The notes beneath the pieces are model-generated. The model did not search any database. It saw only the letters and a list, made by a program, of their open reading frames with translations, and was not told the DNA's origin. From positions 1-40,079 of the IMG/VR virus record IMGVR_UViG_3300021963_004225: a stretch of 40,079 nucleotides of DNA, one strand, 5' to 3'. Below are positions 13,991 to 20,725 of the stretch, piece after piece; positions within the stretch are counted from its first letter, which is position 1, and each line of letters starts with the position of its first letter. Source of the stretch: a virus. Made by a program: the position numbers and the translations under genes.

Positions 13991-15219
13991 TATCGTCTTC
14001 CCAGTTTATCCCATCCTTTGAGTATATCAGGCGAAAAGTTATTGAACGAGAATTCCATTCGGTCAACAATCTTTACCGCGTCACCACCAAGTTTGTCAAT
14101 AGCAACGTAGCCTTCGGCGCCTGTTACTTTAAAACCATTACGAGTCTTAACAAATGTATCAACAGTTTGTAACTTGTTGAGTGTATTTATAAGTTTTAGT
14201 TTAGCCAAAACAATGACCTTTTGCAGGTCAAACATCTTTATCAGACTGGCTTTGTTTTCTTCCGAGAAGAAGTTGAGGAGGTCTTTGAGCTTGGCACCGA
14301 TGCTAGCTTTTCCTGCTGGGGTTTTGCGCGAGTCGATTTCTTTTTGGTATTTGTTGTCGATCCACTTGATGAGGCCACTAACGTGTGCTCGAGTGTCTGT
14401 AACGATTGTTCCTGAACGGACGAAGGAGTTGTTGTAGGTTTCGACGTGTTGGGCGAGGAGCTCGTTGCGCTCGAGTTCTCTGAGGGTTGATCCACTGATT
14501 TGGTTAAATAGCTTACCAGCTTGCGAAAGAAGTTCATTGACAGTCTCCGTGTCTTGTTTGCTCATTGTAGCATTTGTCACATCGCGCAACATCGCATCCT
14601 GTGACCACACATTCGAGCTCTTGTTAAGTTTTGATACGTCAACACCATAGGATGCTGACATGGTTTCAAATGAATTGCCATTGTATGTAGTGTGCCAAAC
14701 GATACCGATCTTTGACTTACGGATCGTCTTGGCAGCCTCTGAATCGTATGGAACAGCGTAGACGATTGTGTTTGGATGGAATGTTGTATAACGCTGGCCA
14801 TCAATCATTTCGTCACCAACATCTTCACTGCTGTATAGGAAGTCACCTTGCACAACACCTTTGATCCCAAGCTCTGGAAGATACTTCAAAGCAGCTTTCA
14901 GTTTGTCTGCGAGGTCACCTGACGTATCAGCTTCGACCTCAGCAGCAGTCTTGTACACCTTTGGGTTCTTGTTGAAAATACCCTTCTTTGCAACAAAGAA
15001 CTTACCATCAGTTGGATCAATCCCAGCAAACACTGCAGGAGCACCATCCCACTTAACAGAGACGCTACCTTCATGCTTACCACCAAGCATGTCACGAAGC
15101 ATTCGCAGAGCTAGGATCGCTTGACGTGTTCCGTCGACGCCACCATAGATCACCTTGTCCTCAATGTGGGTCATGTGGGTGTTCTTCTGCTCTGTAATGA
15201 AGTTTGAGAAGTTTATCAT
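13990..15219 (-). CDS. ATP-dependent ligase-fold (nucleotidyltransferase) phage protein
   Basis: 409 residues from ATG 15219; an upstream reading to 15240 would overlap the structural gene. VKWDGAPAVF (about 56-65) has the KxDG nucleotidyl-lysine motif of DNA/RNA ligases and capping enzymes. KGVVQGDFLY resembles motif III/IIIa, EGYVAID motif IV and AVKIVDR motif V. A helical C-terminal region lies between. It is therefore likely an AMP-transferring ligase-like enzyme (DUF6267-type by recall). Its N-terminus MINFSNFITEQ is nearly a T4 capsid-targeting peptide, suggesting delivery inside the head, perhaps for repair of nucleic acid on entry. Substrate unknown. Confidence 0.75.
   Translation of the reverse strand: MINFSNFITEQKNTHMTHIEDKVIYGGVDGTRQAILALRMLRDMLGGKHEGSVSVKWDGAPAVFAGIDPTDGKFFVAKKGIFNKNPKVYKTAAEVEADTSGDLADKLKAALKYLPELGIKGVVQGDFLYSSEDVGDEMIDGQRYTTFHPNTIVYAVPYDSEAAKTIRKSKIGIVWHTTYNGNSFETMSASYGVDVSKLNKSSNVWSQDAMLRDVTNATMSKQDTETVNELLSQAGKLFNQISGSTLRELERNELLAQHVETYNNSFVRSGTIVTDTRAHVSGLIKWIDNKYQKEIDSRKTPAGKASIGAKLKDLLNFFSEENKASLIKMFDLQKVIVLAKLKLINTLNKLQTVDTFVKTRNGFKVTGAEGYVAIDKLGGDAVKIVDRMEFSFNNFSPDILKGWDKLGRR
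14184..14191 (-). promoter_or_regulatory. TATAAATA inside the ligase-like gene
   Basis: A perfect T4 late consensus on the minus strand, but 194 bases before the next start and within coding sequence. It could boost the downstream virion genes or be chance. Confidence 0.25.
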
Positions 15220-16523
15220 TATTGTGACTGCTCCTGCCAATTCAATGCAACAATAGCATCGTCGTTGTTTGTTGTTGGAGTGATTGCTACTGTAAATATA
15301 TCACCAGTACTATCGTTGTCGATAATAGCTCTGGTTAGCTGCGCTGAGTGGTTAAATATATCTGCAAGTGCTACTGTCGGGGCAGTATCCTGTCCTTTGA
15401 ATAATCCTTGTAATATGATCTCGCCACCACTCATCGAATCTGCTGAGATGTCATATTCAACAGCGCCAGATGAATCTTGCAACACCCACGATGCATTACG
15501 TAAAGATGTTACATTACGAATAATCATATATTTAAAAGCTGTAGCTTGTAAACCGTAGAACTCTGCATGTACTGGGACGACAACAGCATCAGTATGACCT
15601 TTTCTGAGTCGTATAGACACCATAGGATTGAGCTTATCATTGACGAGGTTTTTACCTGTGATTGGGTTTGTAGCGCTTCTGGTCAAACCCTGTACGTTAT
15701 AACCACCTTCAGATATAACTGTTGTACAAATTTGTTTTAGTGTGCTAGCACCATCTGTAGCACCTGTGTTGGTTATTTCATATCTGCAAGGCAACGATGC
15801 AGTTGTAATGTACGTTCCTGTAATATCATTAGCGTGGTGAAAAATATGTGTGACGATAAACTGACCATTTATTACAAAACCTGTTCGCACAGATCCAACA
15901 CCAAGCCATTCTAAATCAACCCAGAATATCTGAGACTTTGTAATATCAAGAACCAACCCACTTGGGCCTGTGCCATCTAGCTGATCGATGTTCCAATCAG
16001 CTTGGGATACTCTTGTATTATCAACTACGCCAGTTACAAAACTTCTTTTTACAAAGTAAGAAGTTAATCCATCCTGCTCAAAGTAAATTCCATTCTTCTT
16101 GCCAAAATATCCAACTCGCTGTCGCAGATTAGCTTTTGGAGTATTCATTGTAAATGTATTCATCGAGATCAGGCTCTTACCAGGTTGGTAAGGAAATGAT
16201 CTGTTGGTCTCACGTATGATCTCATCACCGCTAGCTGATCCAACTGTTAGATCGACTAGACCTTGGTTAGCGTTGAACGCTACCGTGTGTGTTCCAGATG
16301 ACTTCTGAGTCCACTTTCTCTGGTTATCTGCAAATCTAAACGAGCTATCAAACAAGGTGTGGGGAAGCGCAGCTCGCATTCTACCAAAGGCATCAGAGCT
16401 TGTGTTCAAGTTGCCCGATGGAACGTAAACAGATGGACCAGCTTGGCCAGCAACCATAACAACCTCATACAAGGTGTTATTGTTGTTTAGTAGTGCGTTT
16501 TTTTCTGTGCTAAACTGAGCCAT
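15219..16523 (-). CDS. Virion structural protein (tail or fibre-associated, putative)
   Basis: 434 residues, beta-rich, Ser/Thr/Asn-rich and low in Cys. SSDAFGRMRAALPHTLFDSSFRF near residue 42 resembles a segment I recall from conserved structural proteins of marine phages. Repeated short beta motifs (TVAITPTTNNDDAIVALNW) and many Gly-Asx turns suggest a fibre, baseplate or capsid-decoration protein. No enzyme motif is seen. It overlaps the neighbouring genes by a few bases at both ends, so it belongs to the late operon starting from the promoter at 17505-17512. Confidence 0.6.
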   Translation of the reverse strand: MAQFSTEKNALLNNNNTLYEVVMVAGQAGPSVYVPSGNLNTSSDAFGRMRAALPHTLFDSSFRFADNQRKWTQKSSGTHTVAFNANQGLVDLTVGSASGDEIIRETNRSFPYQPGKSLISMNTFTMNTPKANLRQRVGYFGKKNGIYFEQDGLTSYFVKRSFVTGVVDNTRVSQADWNIDQLDGTGPSGLVLDITKSQIFWVDLEWLGVGSVRTGFVINGQFIVTHIFHHANDITGTYITTASLPCRYEITNTGATDGASTLKQICTTVISEGGYNVQGLTRSATNPITGKNLVNDKLNPMVSIRLRKGHTDAVVVPVHAEFYGLQATAFKYMIIRNVTSLRNASWVLQDSSGAVEYDISADSMSGGEIILQGLFKGQDTAPTVALADIFNHSAQLTRAIIDNDSTGDIFTVAITPTTNNDDAIVALNWQEQSQ

Positions 16524-17479
16524 TAAATTGGTCCTATAAATTTACGCCCTGCAATTGGCATAATAACAATACGTGTTCCCTTTACACCAGCGTCACTTCT
16601 ATCGCCTTTGTAGATTGCAGCTAACACAGGTTCATAATCTCCAGTAATCTTGTCACTGTTAAAGTGCACATGATTTGCTGATAGTTGATAGTATGAACCA
16701 GATTTGATTACCTTTACTGCACCTTGAAGCAGTATAGAAACATTCTGACGGCCGAGTGCCTTACCATAGTCGTTACCATATACACTGAGGTTTTTCAAAT
16801 GGTCATCGTCAATTTTTCTATACAACGATGTAGCATTTGGTAATCCTTGAGGATAGGCTTTCTTCAAATCACTAACAAACTTTTGAACTTCGGGGTGGCT
16901 AGCAATAGTTGGTTCAGATCTTTGTGAAACGCCGCCCCACTGTTGGAAGTCCTTAGCGGTGCGACCCTTCTTGTGAGAAATCCAAACTACCTCCTTACCA
17001 TTTACATCTAACAAATGGAAGTCTGATTTTGGTGTACCTGGCGTTGTTTCTGCTCCAGCTATATCATACACCCTGTTACCCACTTTGATTTTAATTGTCC
17101 CCTGAGCAATATCGGATCTAATATCATCCAACTGCTTCTGTAAACTTCGAAGCTCCATATCCTCAACGGCTGTACCAGCGCCTGCACCCTTGCCACCAAA
17201 ATCACGATCTTTACCCAAATCGCTTAGACTATATTCTTTACCATCTTTGCCAAGCAACTTAACAGTTCTTAGCAATTGTTGGTTCCGTTTATCCATAATT
17301 TTGGATATTGCGGGGTCATAGTGAAACTTTACGTTTCCGCCAGTAGCTAACGTGAAGGATTCTTCGTCTTTATACTTACGTAAAAACACATCAATTCTCC
17401 AGTCATATTTTACAAATTCGGCTGGAGTCATCTTGGTGTACATAGTGGCCTCAGTGATGTAGGATCTAAATGAAAGCAT
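16523..17479 (-). CDS. Putative internal virion protein, possible nuclease fold
   Basis: 318 residues; first gene after the TATAAATA at 17505-17512. The N-terminus MLSFRSYITEAT is very close to the T4 capsid-targeting sequence MKTYQEFIAE with an L/I-x-E|A cleavage site. The segment SDFHLLDVNGKEVVWISHKK (152-171) has the spacing of a PD-(D/E)xK nuclease core (D153, E163, K170/K171). FQQWGGVSQRSEP follows, as in some restriction-like phage enzymes. The nuclease assignment is weak. A long amphipathic region (100-130) separates the N-terminal domain from the core. No firm family is recognised. Confidence 0.6.
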   Translation of the reverse strand: MLSFRSYITEATMYTKMTPAEFVKYDWRIDVFLRKYKDEESFTLATGGNVKFHYDPAISKIMDKRNQQLLRTVKLLGKDGKEYSLSDLGKDRDFGGKGAGAGTAVEDMELRSLQKQLDDIRSDIAQGTIKIKVGNRVYDIAGAETTPGTPKSDFHLLDVNGKEVVWISHKKGRTAKDFQQWGGVSQRSEPTIASHPEVQKFVSDLKKAYPQGLPNATSLYRKIDDDHLKNLSVYGNDYGKALGRQNVSILLQGAVKVIKSGSYYQLSANHVHFNSDKITGDYEPVLAAIYKGDRSDAGVKGTRIVIMPIAGRKFIGPI

Positions 17480-17504
17480 TGGGTTCTCACAAAATAGTTT
17501 CTAC

Positions 17505-17512
17505 TATTTATA
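17505..17512 (-). promoter_or_regulatory. T4-type late promoter for the virion operon
   Basis: The minus strand reads TATAAATAG, a perfect match to the T4 late -10 element. It lies 26 bases before the first virion gene start (17479) and immediately past a strong terminator, with no -35 box. Position and sequence both fit transcription by a gp55-like late sigma factor. Confidence 0.85.
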
Positions 17513-17516
17513 CATG

Positions 17517-17541
17517 AAAAAAAGGGGCGCATAAGCGCCCC
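17517..17541 (-). terminator. Intrinsic terminator
   Basis: GGGGCGC-ATAA-GCGCCCC (perfect 7-bp GC stem, 4-base loop) is followed on the minus strand by seven T residues. It closes the 17565-18131 group of small genes just before the late promoter. Confidence 0.93.
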
Positions 17542-17564
17542 TGCAATCGCACCATCACTAACAC

Positions 17565-17750
17565 TTAGACCCGTTTGATGTAGGCTTTTTCACCTTTCAC
17601 CTCGAGGTCAAACTTGTACTGATCAAAACCAGAGTCAACAAGATCGGCGTTTAGCTTCTCGACCATGCGAGCGATTTGAGTCAATTCTTGGTCGTCGTTA
17701 CCAACAAACACAAGCTCTGGTTCTTTCTCGTTGTTTACATAACCCATCAT
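17565..17750 (-). CDS. Hypothetical acidic protein, 61 aa
   Basis: ATG 17750 overlaps the stop of the SWIM gene (TGATG), with GGAGG 5 bases upstream; a second in-frame ATG follows at once. The product MMGYVNNEKEPELVFVGNDD... is acidic, with a beta-alpha-beta-like pattern ending FDLEVKGEKAYIKRV. No cysteine or membrane segment is present. No family is recognised. A terminator follows 24 bases after the stop. Confidence 0.65.
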   Translation of the reverse strand: MMGYVNNEKEPELVFVGNDDQELTQIARMVEKLNADLVDSGFDQYKFDLEVKGEKAYIKRV

Positions 17751-17896
17751 CAAGCCTCCACAATCCTCTGTTCTACCACATCGATATGCTTGCACTTCCT
17801 AAATGCAGGACAGCTACAAACAAAACCATCATCTCTCATCTCAACAGTATACTTGTTACCCTTTGAACCGTCAACAGCCCATTGGATACCCACCAT
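17750..17896 (-). CDS. SWIM zinc-finger microprotein, 48 aa
   Basis: The C-terminal half contains VCSCPAFRKCKHIDVV, matching the SWIM zinc-finger pattern CxC...CxH (C31, C33, C39, H41 by count from ATG 17896). SWIM fingers bind DNA or proteins and are usually part of larger enzymes, so a protein of just a strand pair plus finger is unusual. The start is uncertain: ATG 17896 lies 26 bases inside the end of the upstream gene and has no strong RBS. The C-terminus is well fixed by the ATGA/TGATG junction with the next gene. Confidence 0.7.
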   Translation of the reverse strand: MVGIQWAVDGSKGNKYTVEMRDDGFVCSCPAFRKCKHIDVVEQRIVEA

Positions 17897-18131
17897 CCAG
17901 TGGCGTTTTGTATTTATCAAGGAACTCGCAAAAACTCTTGCTGTCGTCTTGGTAAATTGGGAGGCAGGCTTCATCAATATAGTCCATTGTTATGCACGCA
18001 GCTAGCGTGGGATCCATGAATGACTCGTAAGATGCTTGGAGATAGAAGTCGTCATCCCACTCTCCGTAACAACTGGTCACAGTATAGCTATACAGAGCTT
18101 TTTCTAGAAGGTCAACAGAAAAGTTGTACAT
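17871..18131 (-). CDS. Hypothetical acidic protein, 86 aa
   Basis: MYNFSVDLLEKALYSYTVTS... is acidic, rich in Asp, Tyr and Cys (four cysteines), and without membrane segments. The SD GGGAGG lies 5 bases before ATG 18131 and is itself the 3' arm of a hairpin (18135-18168). This suggests translation is off in read-through mRNA and on in transcripts starting inside the loop. No family is recognised. The gene overlaps the SWIM gene by 26 bases. Confidence 0.65.
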   Translation of the reverse strand: MYNFSVDLLEKALYSYTVTSCYGEWDDDFYLQASYESFMDPTLAACITMDYIDEACLPIYQDDSKSFCEFLDKYKTPLDGGYPMGC

Positions 18132-18134
18132 AAA

Positions 18135-18168
18135 CGCCTCCCTTTCTTTTTATTTAGTCGGGGAGGCG
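18135..18168 (-). promoter_or_regulatory. RBS-masking hairpin before the 86-aa gene
   Basis: CGCCTCCC (18135-18142) is a perfect complement of GGGAGGCG (18161-18168) with an 18-base loop. In minus-strand mRNA the 3' arm is the Shine-Dalgarno GGGAGG of the 86-aa gene, so read-through mRNA from the DUF932 promoter would hide it. T4 genes e, soc and 49 use such hairpins to block early translation of late genes. Confidence 0.65.
18151..18158 (-). promoter_or_regulatory. Late-promoter-like ACTAAATA in the hairpin loop
   Basis: The minus strand reads GACTAAATA, 20 bases before ATG 18131 and inside the loop of the masking hairpin. Initiation about 6 bases downstream would yield mRNA beginning just before GAAAGGGAGG, lacking the masking arm. 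It matches T4 TATAAATA at 6 of 8 positions; the identical GACTAAATA at 4583-4591 supports use. Confidence 0.5.
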
Positions 18169-18175
18169 CTCGAGC

Positions 18176-19147
18176 TTAGGCGGCTGTGGCGTATTCCACA
18201 GCCTTGTGAGCAGCTTTGATCTTGCGAGCTTGGTTGATACCGAACCAAGCCGACTCCATCCGAGTATCTGCAGAACGACCCATCTCGTGGTCAGTCAGAT
18301 ACGTGACAGAGTTGAACGCCTGCCACCAAGTACCAGCACCCAAGTTAGCACCAGGCTGAGTGTCGAGAACAGCCATTGCTGCTTTTGCAGTCTTGGTCAG
18401 ATCGTCAGCCTTCGTCACCTTGACACTCTTGTCCTTGTTGTACGTGTGAGGGAACACATCGTTGTAGTACTGGATCAAGGAGTCGACCGAGAACTTCTTG
18501 GAAGCCAAGAACTCTGCCATCTCTTTGTACTTGCCAAACTTCTCGTGAGCAATGCCCAAGGTCGTCTTGACAGTCTCAGCATCGAACACAGAACGGTGGT
18601 TCAGCTTGACTTGGTTCTTCGAAGCTGAGTTTAGCGACATCGTCAGAGTGTTGTTGCAGACGACACGGATCGGAGTGAAGCGAACGTCGATCGCCTTACC
18701 GTACTGGTGAGGGTTGCTGAACAGCAGATACGAATCAACTTGGTCGCTGCCAAGGATCGTGAACGACTCTTTGACCTTAGCCAAAGCCCACACGTTGCGG
18801 CCGCCCTTGAGCGAGCCTGCAGTGTTCATCTCCATGTCGCCAGCAAGCACATACTCCGAGAAGAACTTGAATGCTTCTTCGTTCTGCACAGGGTTCCAGT
18901 CTTCGCCAACAACATCCAAGATCTTGCTGTCTGACGAACGGATCAGAGCCTGATGGCCAGGAACCTTGATGTTCGTCCCTTCGATCGTCAGATCCTTTTT
19001 CTCAACTGCCCAGTTAAGGCCAGCCTTATCCATCATCTGCTCGGGAGTCAGATCATTCGAGACCTGAACACCCAGACCATGCCAAGGCGTCTCGCCTGCA
19101 TAAGCCATCTGAGCAACACCGTTTACGATTTCGAGTTCGTGAGCCAT
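18176..19147 (-). CDS. DUF932 family (phage/plasmid-like) protein
   Basis: 323 residues. The N-terminus MAHELEIVNGVAQMAYAGETPWHGLG is the hallmark of the DUF932 / phage-plasmid-related family (W-HGLG motif). RVVCNNTL and NHRSVFDAE in the middle and a TWWQAFNSVTYLTDH segment near the end also fit. The family is common in phages and plasmids; its function is unknown, possibly early take-over. A strong sigma70 promoter (19179-19207) lies 32 bases upstream, and an AGGAG RBS is present. Codons favour G/C at third positions (ATC, AAG, GTC) more than in the oxygenase cluster, fitting high early expression. Confidence 0.9.
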   Translation of the reverse strand: MAHELEIVNGVAQMAYAGETPWHGLGVQVSNDLTPEQMMDKAGLNWAVEKKDLTIEGTNIKVPGHQALIRSSDSKILDVVGEDWNPVQNEEAFKFFSEYVLAGDMEMNTAGSLKGGRNVWALAKVKESFTILGSDQVDSYLLFSNPHQYGKAIDVRFTPIRVVCNNTLTMSLNSASKNQVKLNHRSVFDAETVKTTLGIAHEKFGKYKEMAEFLASKKFSVDSLIQYYNDVFPHTYNKDKSVKVTKADDLTKTAKAAMAVLDTQPGANLGAGTWWQAFNSVTYLTDHEMGRSADTRMESAWFGINQARKIKAAHKAVEYATAA

Positions 19148-19178
19148 TTTGTAGTCTCCTGTGTGTGTCTATGAGTAT

Positions 19179-19207
19179 AATATAGTAGCTTGTCGTCGTG
19201 AAGTCAA
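19179..19207 (-). promoter_or_regulatory. Sigma70-type promoter for the DUF932 gene
   Basis: On the minus strand TTGACT (19207-19202), a 17-base spacer and TATATT (19184-19179) form a near-consensus housekeeping promoter 32 bases before the start codon. Confidence 0.88.
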
Positions 19208-19210
19208 CAG

Positions 19211-19369
19211 TTATTCTTTAATTTCTGGAAAACCTTCTACGATTTCATACTGAACGCCGTCGATGTAGAACTCGTCACCATACTCAAAACACGTGGTGAA
19301 CATCTCGGCGGCACCAAAGGTTTCGAACTCTACAACTTCACCAGTCGTCTTATTTTCTACCGTAACCAT
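19211..19369 (-). CDS. Hypothetical acidic protein, 52 aa
   Basis: ATG 19369 follows AGGAG at 8-base spacing and its own near-consensus sigma70 promoter (19393-19421). The product MVTVENKTTGEVVEFETFGA... is acidic and beta-rich with a single cysteine, ending EIVEGFPEIKE. No family is recognised. A dedicated promoter and good RBS make it a confident early gene despite its size; small acidic early phage proteins often bind host proteins (inference). Confidence 0.75.
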   Translation of the reverse strand: MVTVENKTTGEVVEFETFGAAEMFTTCFEYGDEFYIDGVQYEIVEGFPEIKE

Positions 19370-19392
19370 CTCATCTCTCCTCTGTTGCTATT

Positions 19393-19421
19393 AATATAAT
19401 GCCCCGTCGACATAAAGTCAA
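19393..19421 (-). promoter_or_regulatory. Sigma70-type promoter for the 52-aa gene
   Basis: The minus strand reads TTGACT (19421-19416), a 17-base spacer, then TATATT (19398-19393). GCCCTGTTGAC... upstream and GGGGC inside the spacer form a partial inverted repeat across the -35 box, which might be an operator (weak). Confidence 0.88.
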
Positions 19422-19444
19422 CAGGGCATCTGAATATTTTTGGA

Positions 19445-19780
19445 TTATTTTCTTGGACGGTAATCTTGATCCAAAACATACTTGCAATTGTTGTTGGAGA
19501 GGTTCCAAGTTTTCTTCAACTTTTCCAAGTATGCATCAGCAACAGCTTGATCAAACTCTGGCATTCTTTCCCAGTACTTCATCTTCTTTTCGGCGATTTG
19601 CATTTCTTTGTTTGCTACCCAACGCTCTTCTCGGTCATCAGAGCGATCTAGGATGAAGCGAAGGTAGAAGTAGTTATCAAGATGCTTTTTCCAGCACGAA
19701 GTAGGATAAAGTTTTGTAATGCTAAACCGACCATAGTCAAACTTTTGATTATCTGGATAGAAGAGATGTTTCATAGCCAT
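19445..19780 (-). CDS. Hypothetical basic/aromatic protein, 111 aa
   Basis: MAMKHLFYPDNQKFDYGRFS..., rich in Lys, Tyr, Trp and Arg, ends VLDQDYRPRK. A helical middle (RWVANKEMQIAEKKMKYWERM) and a second helix with LEKLKKTWNLSN are evident. It is soluble, with two cysteines (SCWKK, NCKYV). RBS AGGAAC sits 7 bases before ATG 19780 and a promoter lies at 19812-19840. No family is recognised; early expression is expected. Confidence 0.75.
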   Translation of the reverse strand: MAMKHLFYPDNQKFDYGRFSITKLYPTSCWKKHLDNYFYLRFILDRSDDREERWVANKEMQIAEKKMKYWERMPEFDQAVADAYLEKLKKTWNLSNNNCKYVLDQDYRPRK

Positions 19781-19811
19781 GATGTGTTCCTGTTGTTATG
19801 AACGGATCACC

Positions 19812-19840
19812 TTTATACAGAGTTGTTGTAGTAAAGTCAA
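19812..19840 (-). promoter_or_regulatory. Sigma70-type promoter for the 111-aa gene
   Basis: The minus strand reads TTGACT (19840-19835), a 17-base spacer and TATAAA (19817-19812). It lies directly after the last gene of the oxygenase cluster, so the early block is separable from the cluster. Confidence 0.85.
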
Positions 19841-19848
19841 CAGACAAT

Positions 19849-20136
19849 TTAGTCGTGAATGGTTTTTTTTACATCAGCCCCACCACAGAATGTGTGGCAG
19901 AGGCTAGGTCCGATACCATTTGATAGGTTATGATAGAAAGTCTTCCATTCTTCTGACTCAAATATATCTGCTACAGAATTGACGTTGGTCAGTTTGAACT
20001 TCTCTTGAACAAGATCTTTGATCTCACCATTAAACAAATTGGGACGATCCCACCAGCAGCACGGTAGAATGTATCCTTGAGCTGTGTGCCCAATCTGCTG
20101 TTGATTGTTAATACACTTTGGATAAATGCTGCTCAT
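19849..20136 (-). CDS. SPASM-like iron-sulfur domain protein (split partner of the radical-SAM gene)
   Basis: 95 residues. YPKCINNQQQIGHTAQGYIL followed by PCCWWDRP, and near the end SLCHTFCGG, is the cysteine pattern of the SPASM/twitch auxiliary-cluster region that normally forms the C-terminus of a radical-SAM enzyme (C8, C26, C27, C80, C84 by count). It starts at ATG 20136, 29 bases inside the end of the radical-SAM gene in another frame. It is therefore either a naturally split enzyme or one joined by frameshifting. Last gene of the cluster. Confidence 0.7.
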   Translation of the reverse strand: MSSIYPKCINNQQQIGHTAQGYILPCCWWDRPNLFNGEIKDLVQEKFKLTNVNSVADIFESEEWKTFYHNLSNGIGPSLCHTFCGGADVKKTIHD

Positions 20137-20725
20137 AATCCCGATCTACATAATGTTTAGTTGGTTTTAACGGATCATCTTTAACAAAGCGGCTGGATTC
20201 CATAAGGTGAAATTTAACACCATAATGTTTGGCTATACGCTTACAATCGTCAATGTGGTCTTCATTATATCTAAATGTGATATATCTCCACGTTGTATCC
20301 AATCCCATTTGTGCACACAGTTTCATAGCTTCAAACAGAGCTTCGCCATTTTGGTTAGTTCTGTATTGGTGGCTGTCTTCTGGATATCCATCAATACCAA
20401 AGATCCAGCGAGCTTTTGGGTTAGCTTCAAACGCTTGTCTATACCAACTAAGTGGTTTGCCTGTTGCTGCATTATGCACCTCGCAAGTAATCCCTCGGTC
20501 ATAATTTAGCTTGAGGAATGTTATCAGGTTTGGGCTGAAAACAGGATCAGAAATGTTGCCACAGAAGTTAACATGCTTAAAGTAGTCAATCACCTTGACA
20601 TACTCATCAACAGTCATGTCGTAGCCAGGAACCTTATTACCATTATCCTTGTAGAATGCTCTGAGACATTTTACACACTCAAGAGAACAGCGATGTGTGA
20701 TATCAAGGTTTATTGAGTTGTTCAT
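20108..20725 (-). CDS. Radical-SAM enzyme, core domain only
   Basis: 205 residues. LDITHRCSLECVKC (7-20) carries the CxxxCxxC cluster motif (C13, C17, C20) right at the N-terminus. Beta/alpha repeats follow (FCGNISDPVFSPNL, then FGIDGYPEDSHQYRTNQ), as in peptide- or sugar-modifying radical-SAM enzymes of the SPASM branch. The SPASM region is encoded by the next frame. The family cleaves S-adenosylmethionine to a 5'-deoxyadenosyl radical; RiPP maturases and sugar epimerases/dehydratases are relatives. It overlaps the QueC-like gene by 23 bases. Confidence 0.85.
   Translation of the reverse strand: MNNSINLDITHRCSLECVKCLRAFYKDNGNKVPGYDMTVDEYVKVIDYFKHVNFCGNISDPVFSPNLITFLKLNYDRGITCEVHNAATGKPLSWYRQAFEANPKARWIFGIDGYPEDSHQYRTNQNGEALFEAMKLCAQMGLDTTWRYITFRYNEDHIDDCKRIAKHYGVKFHLMESSRFVKDDPLKPTKHYVDRDYEQHLSKVY

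Noticed and set aside
14174-14650. Plus-strand open frames opposite the ligase-like gene
   Set aside because: Low-complexity, shadow frames of a gene with ligase motifs; no start signals.
18176-18634. Plus-strand 140-codon open frame opposite DUF932
   Set aside because: Antisense to a clear DUF932 protein; its length follows from the GC-rich third positions of that gene.
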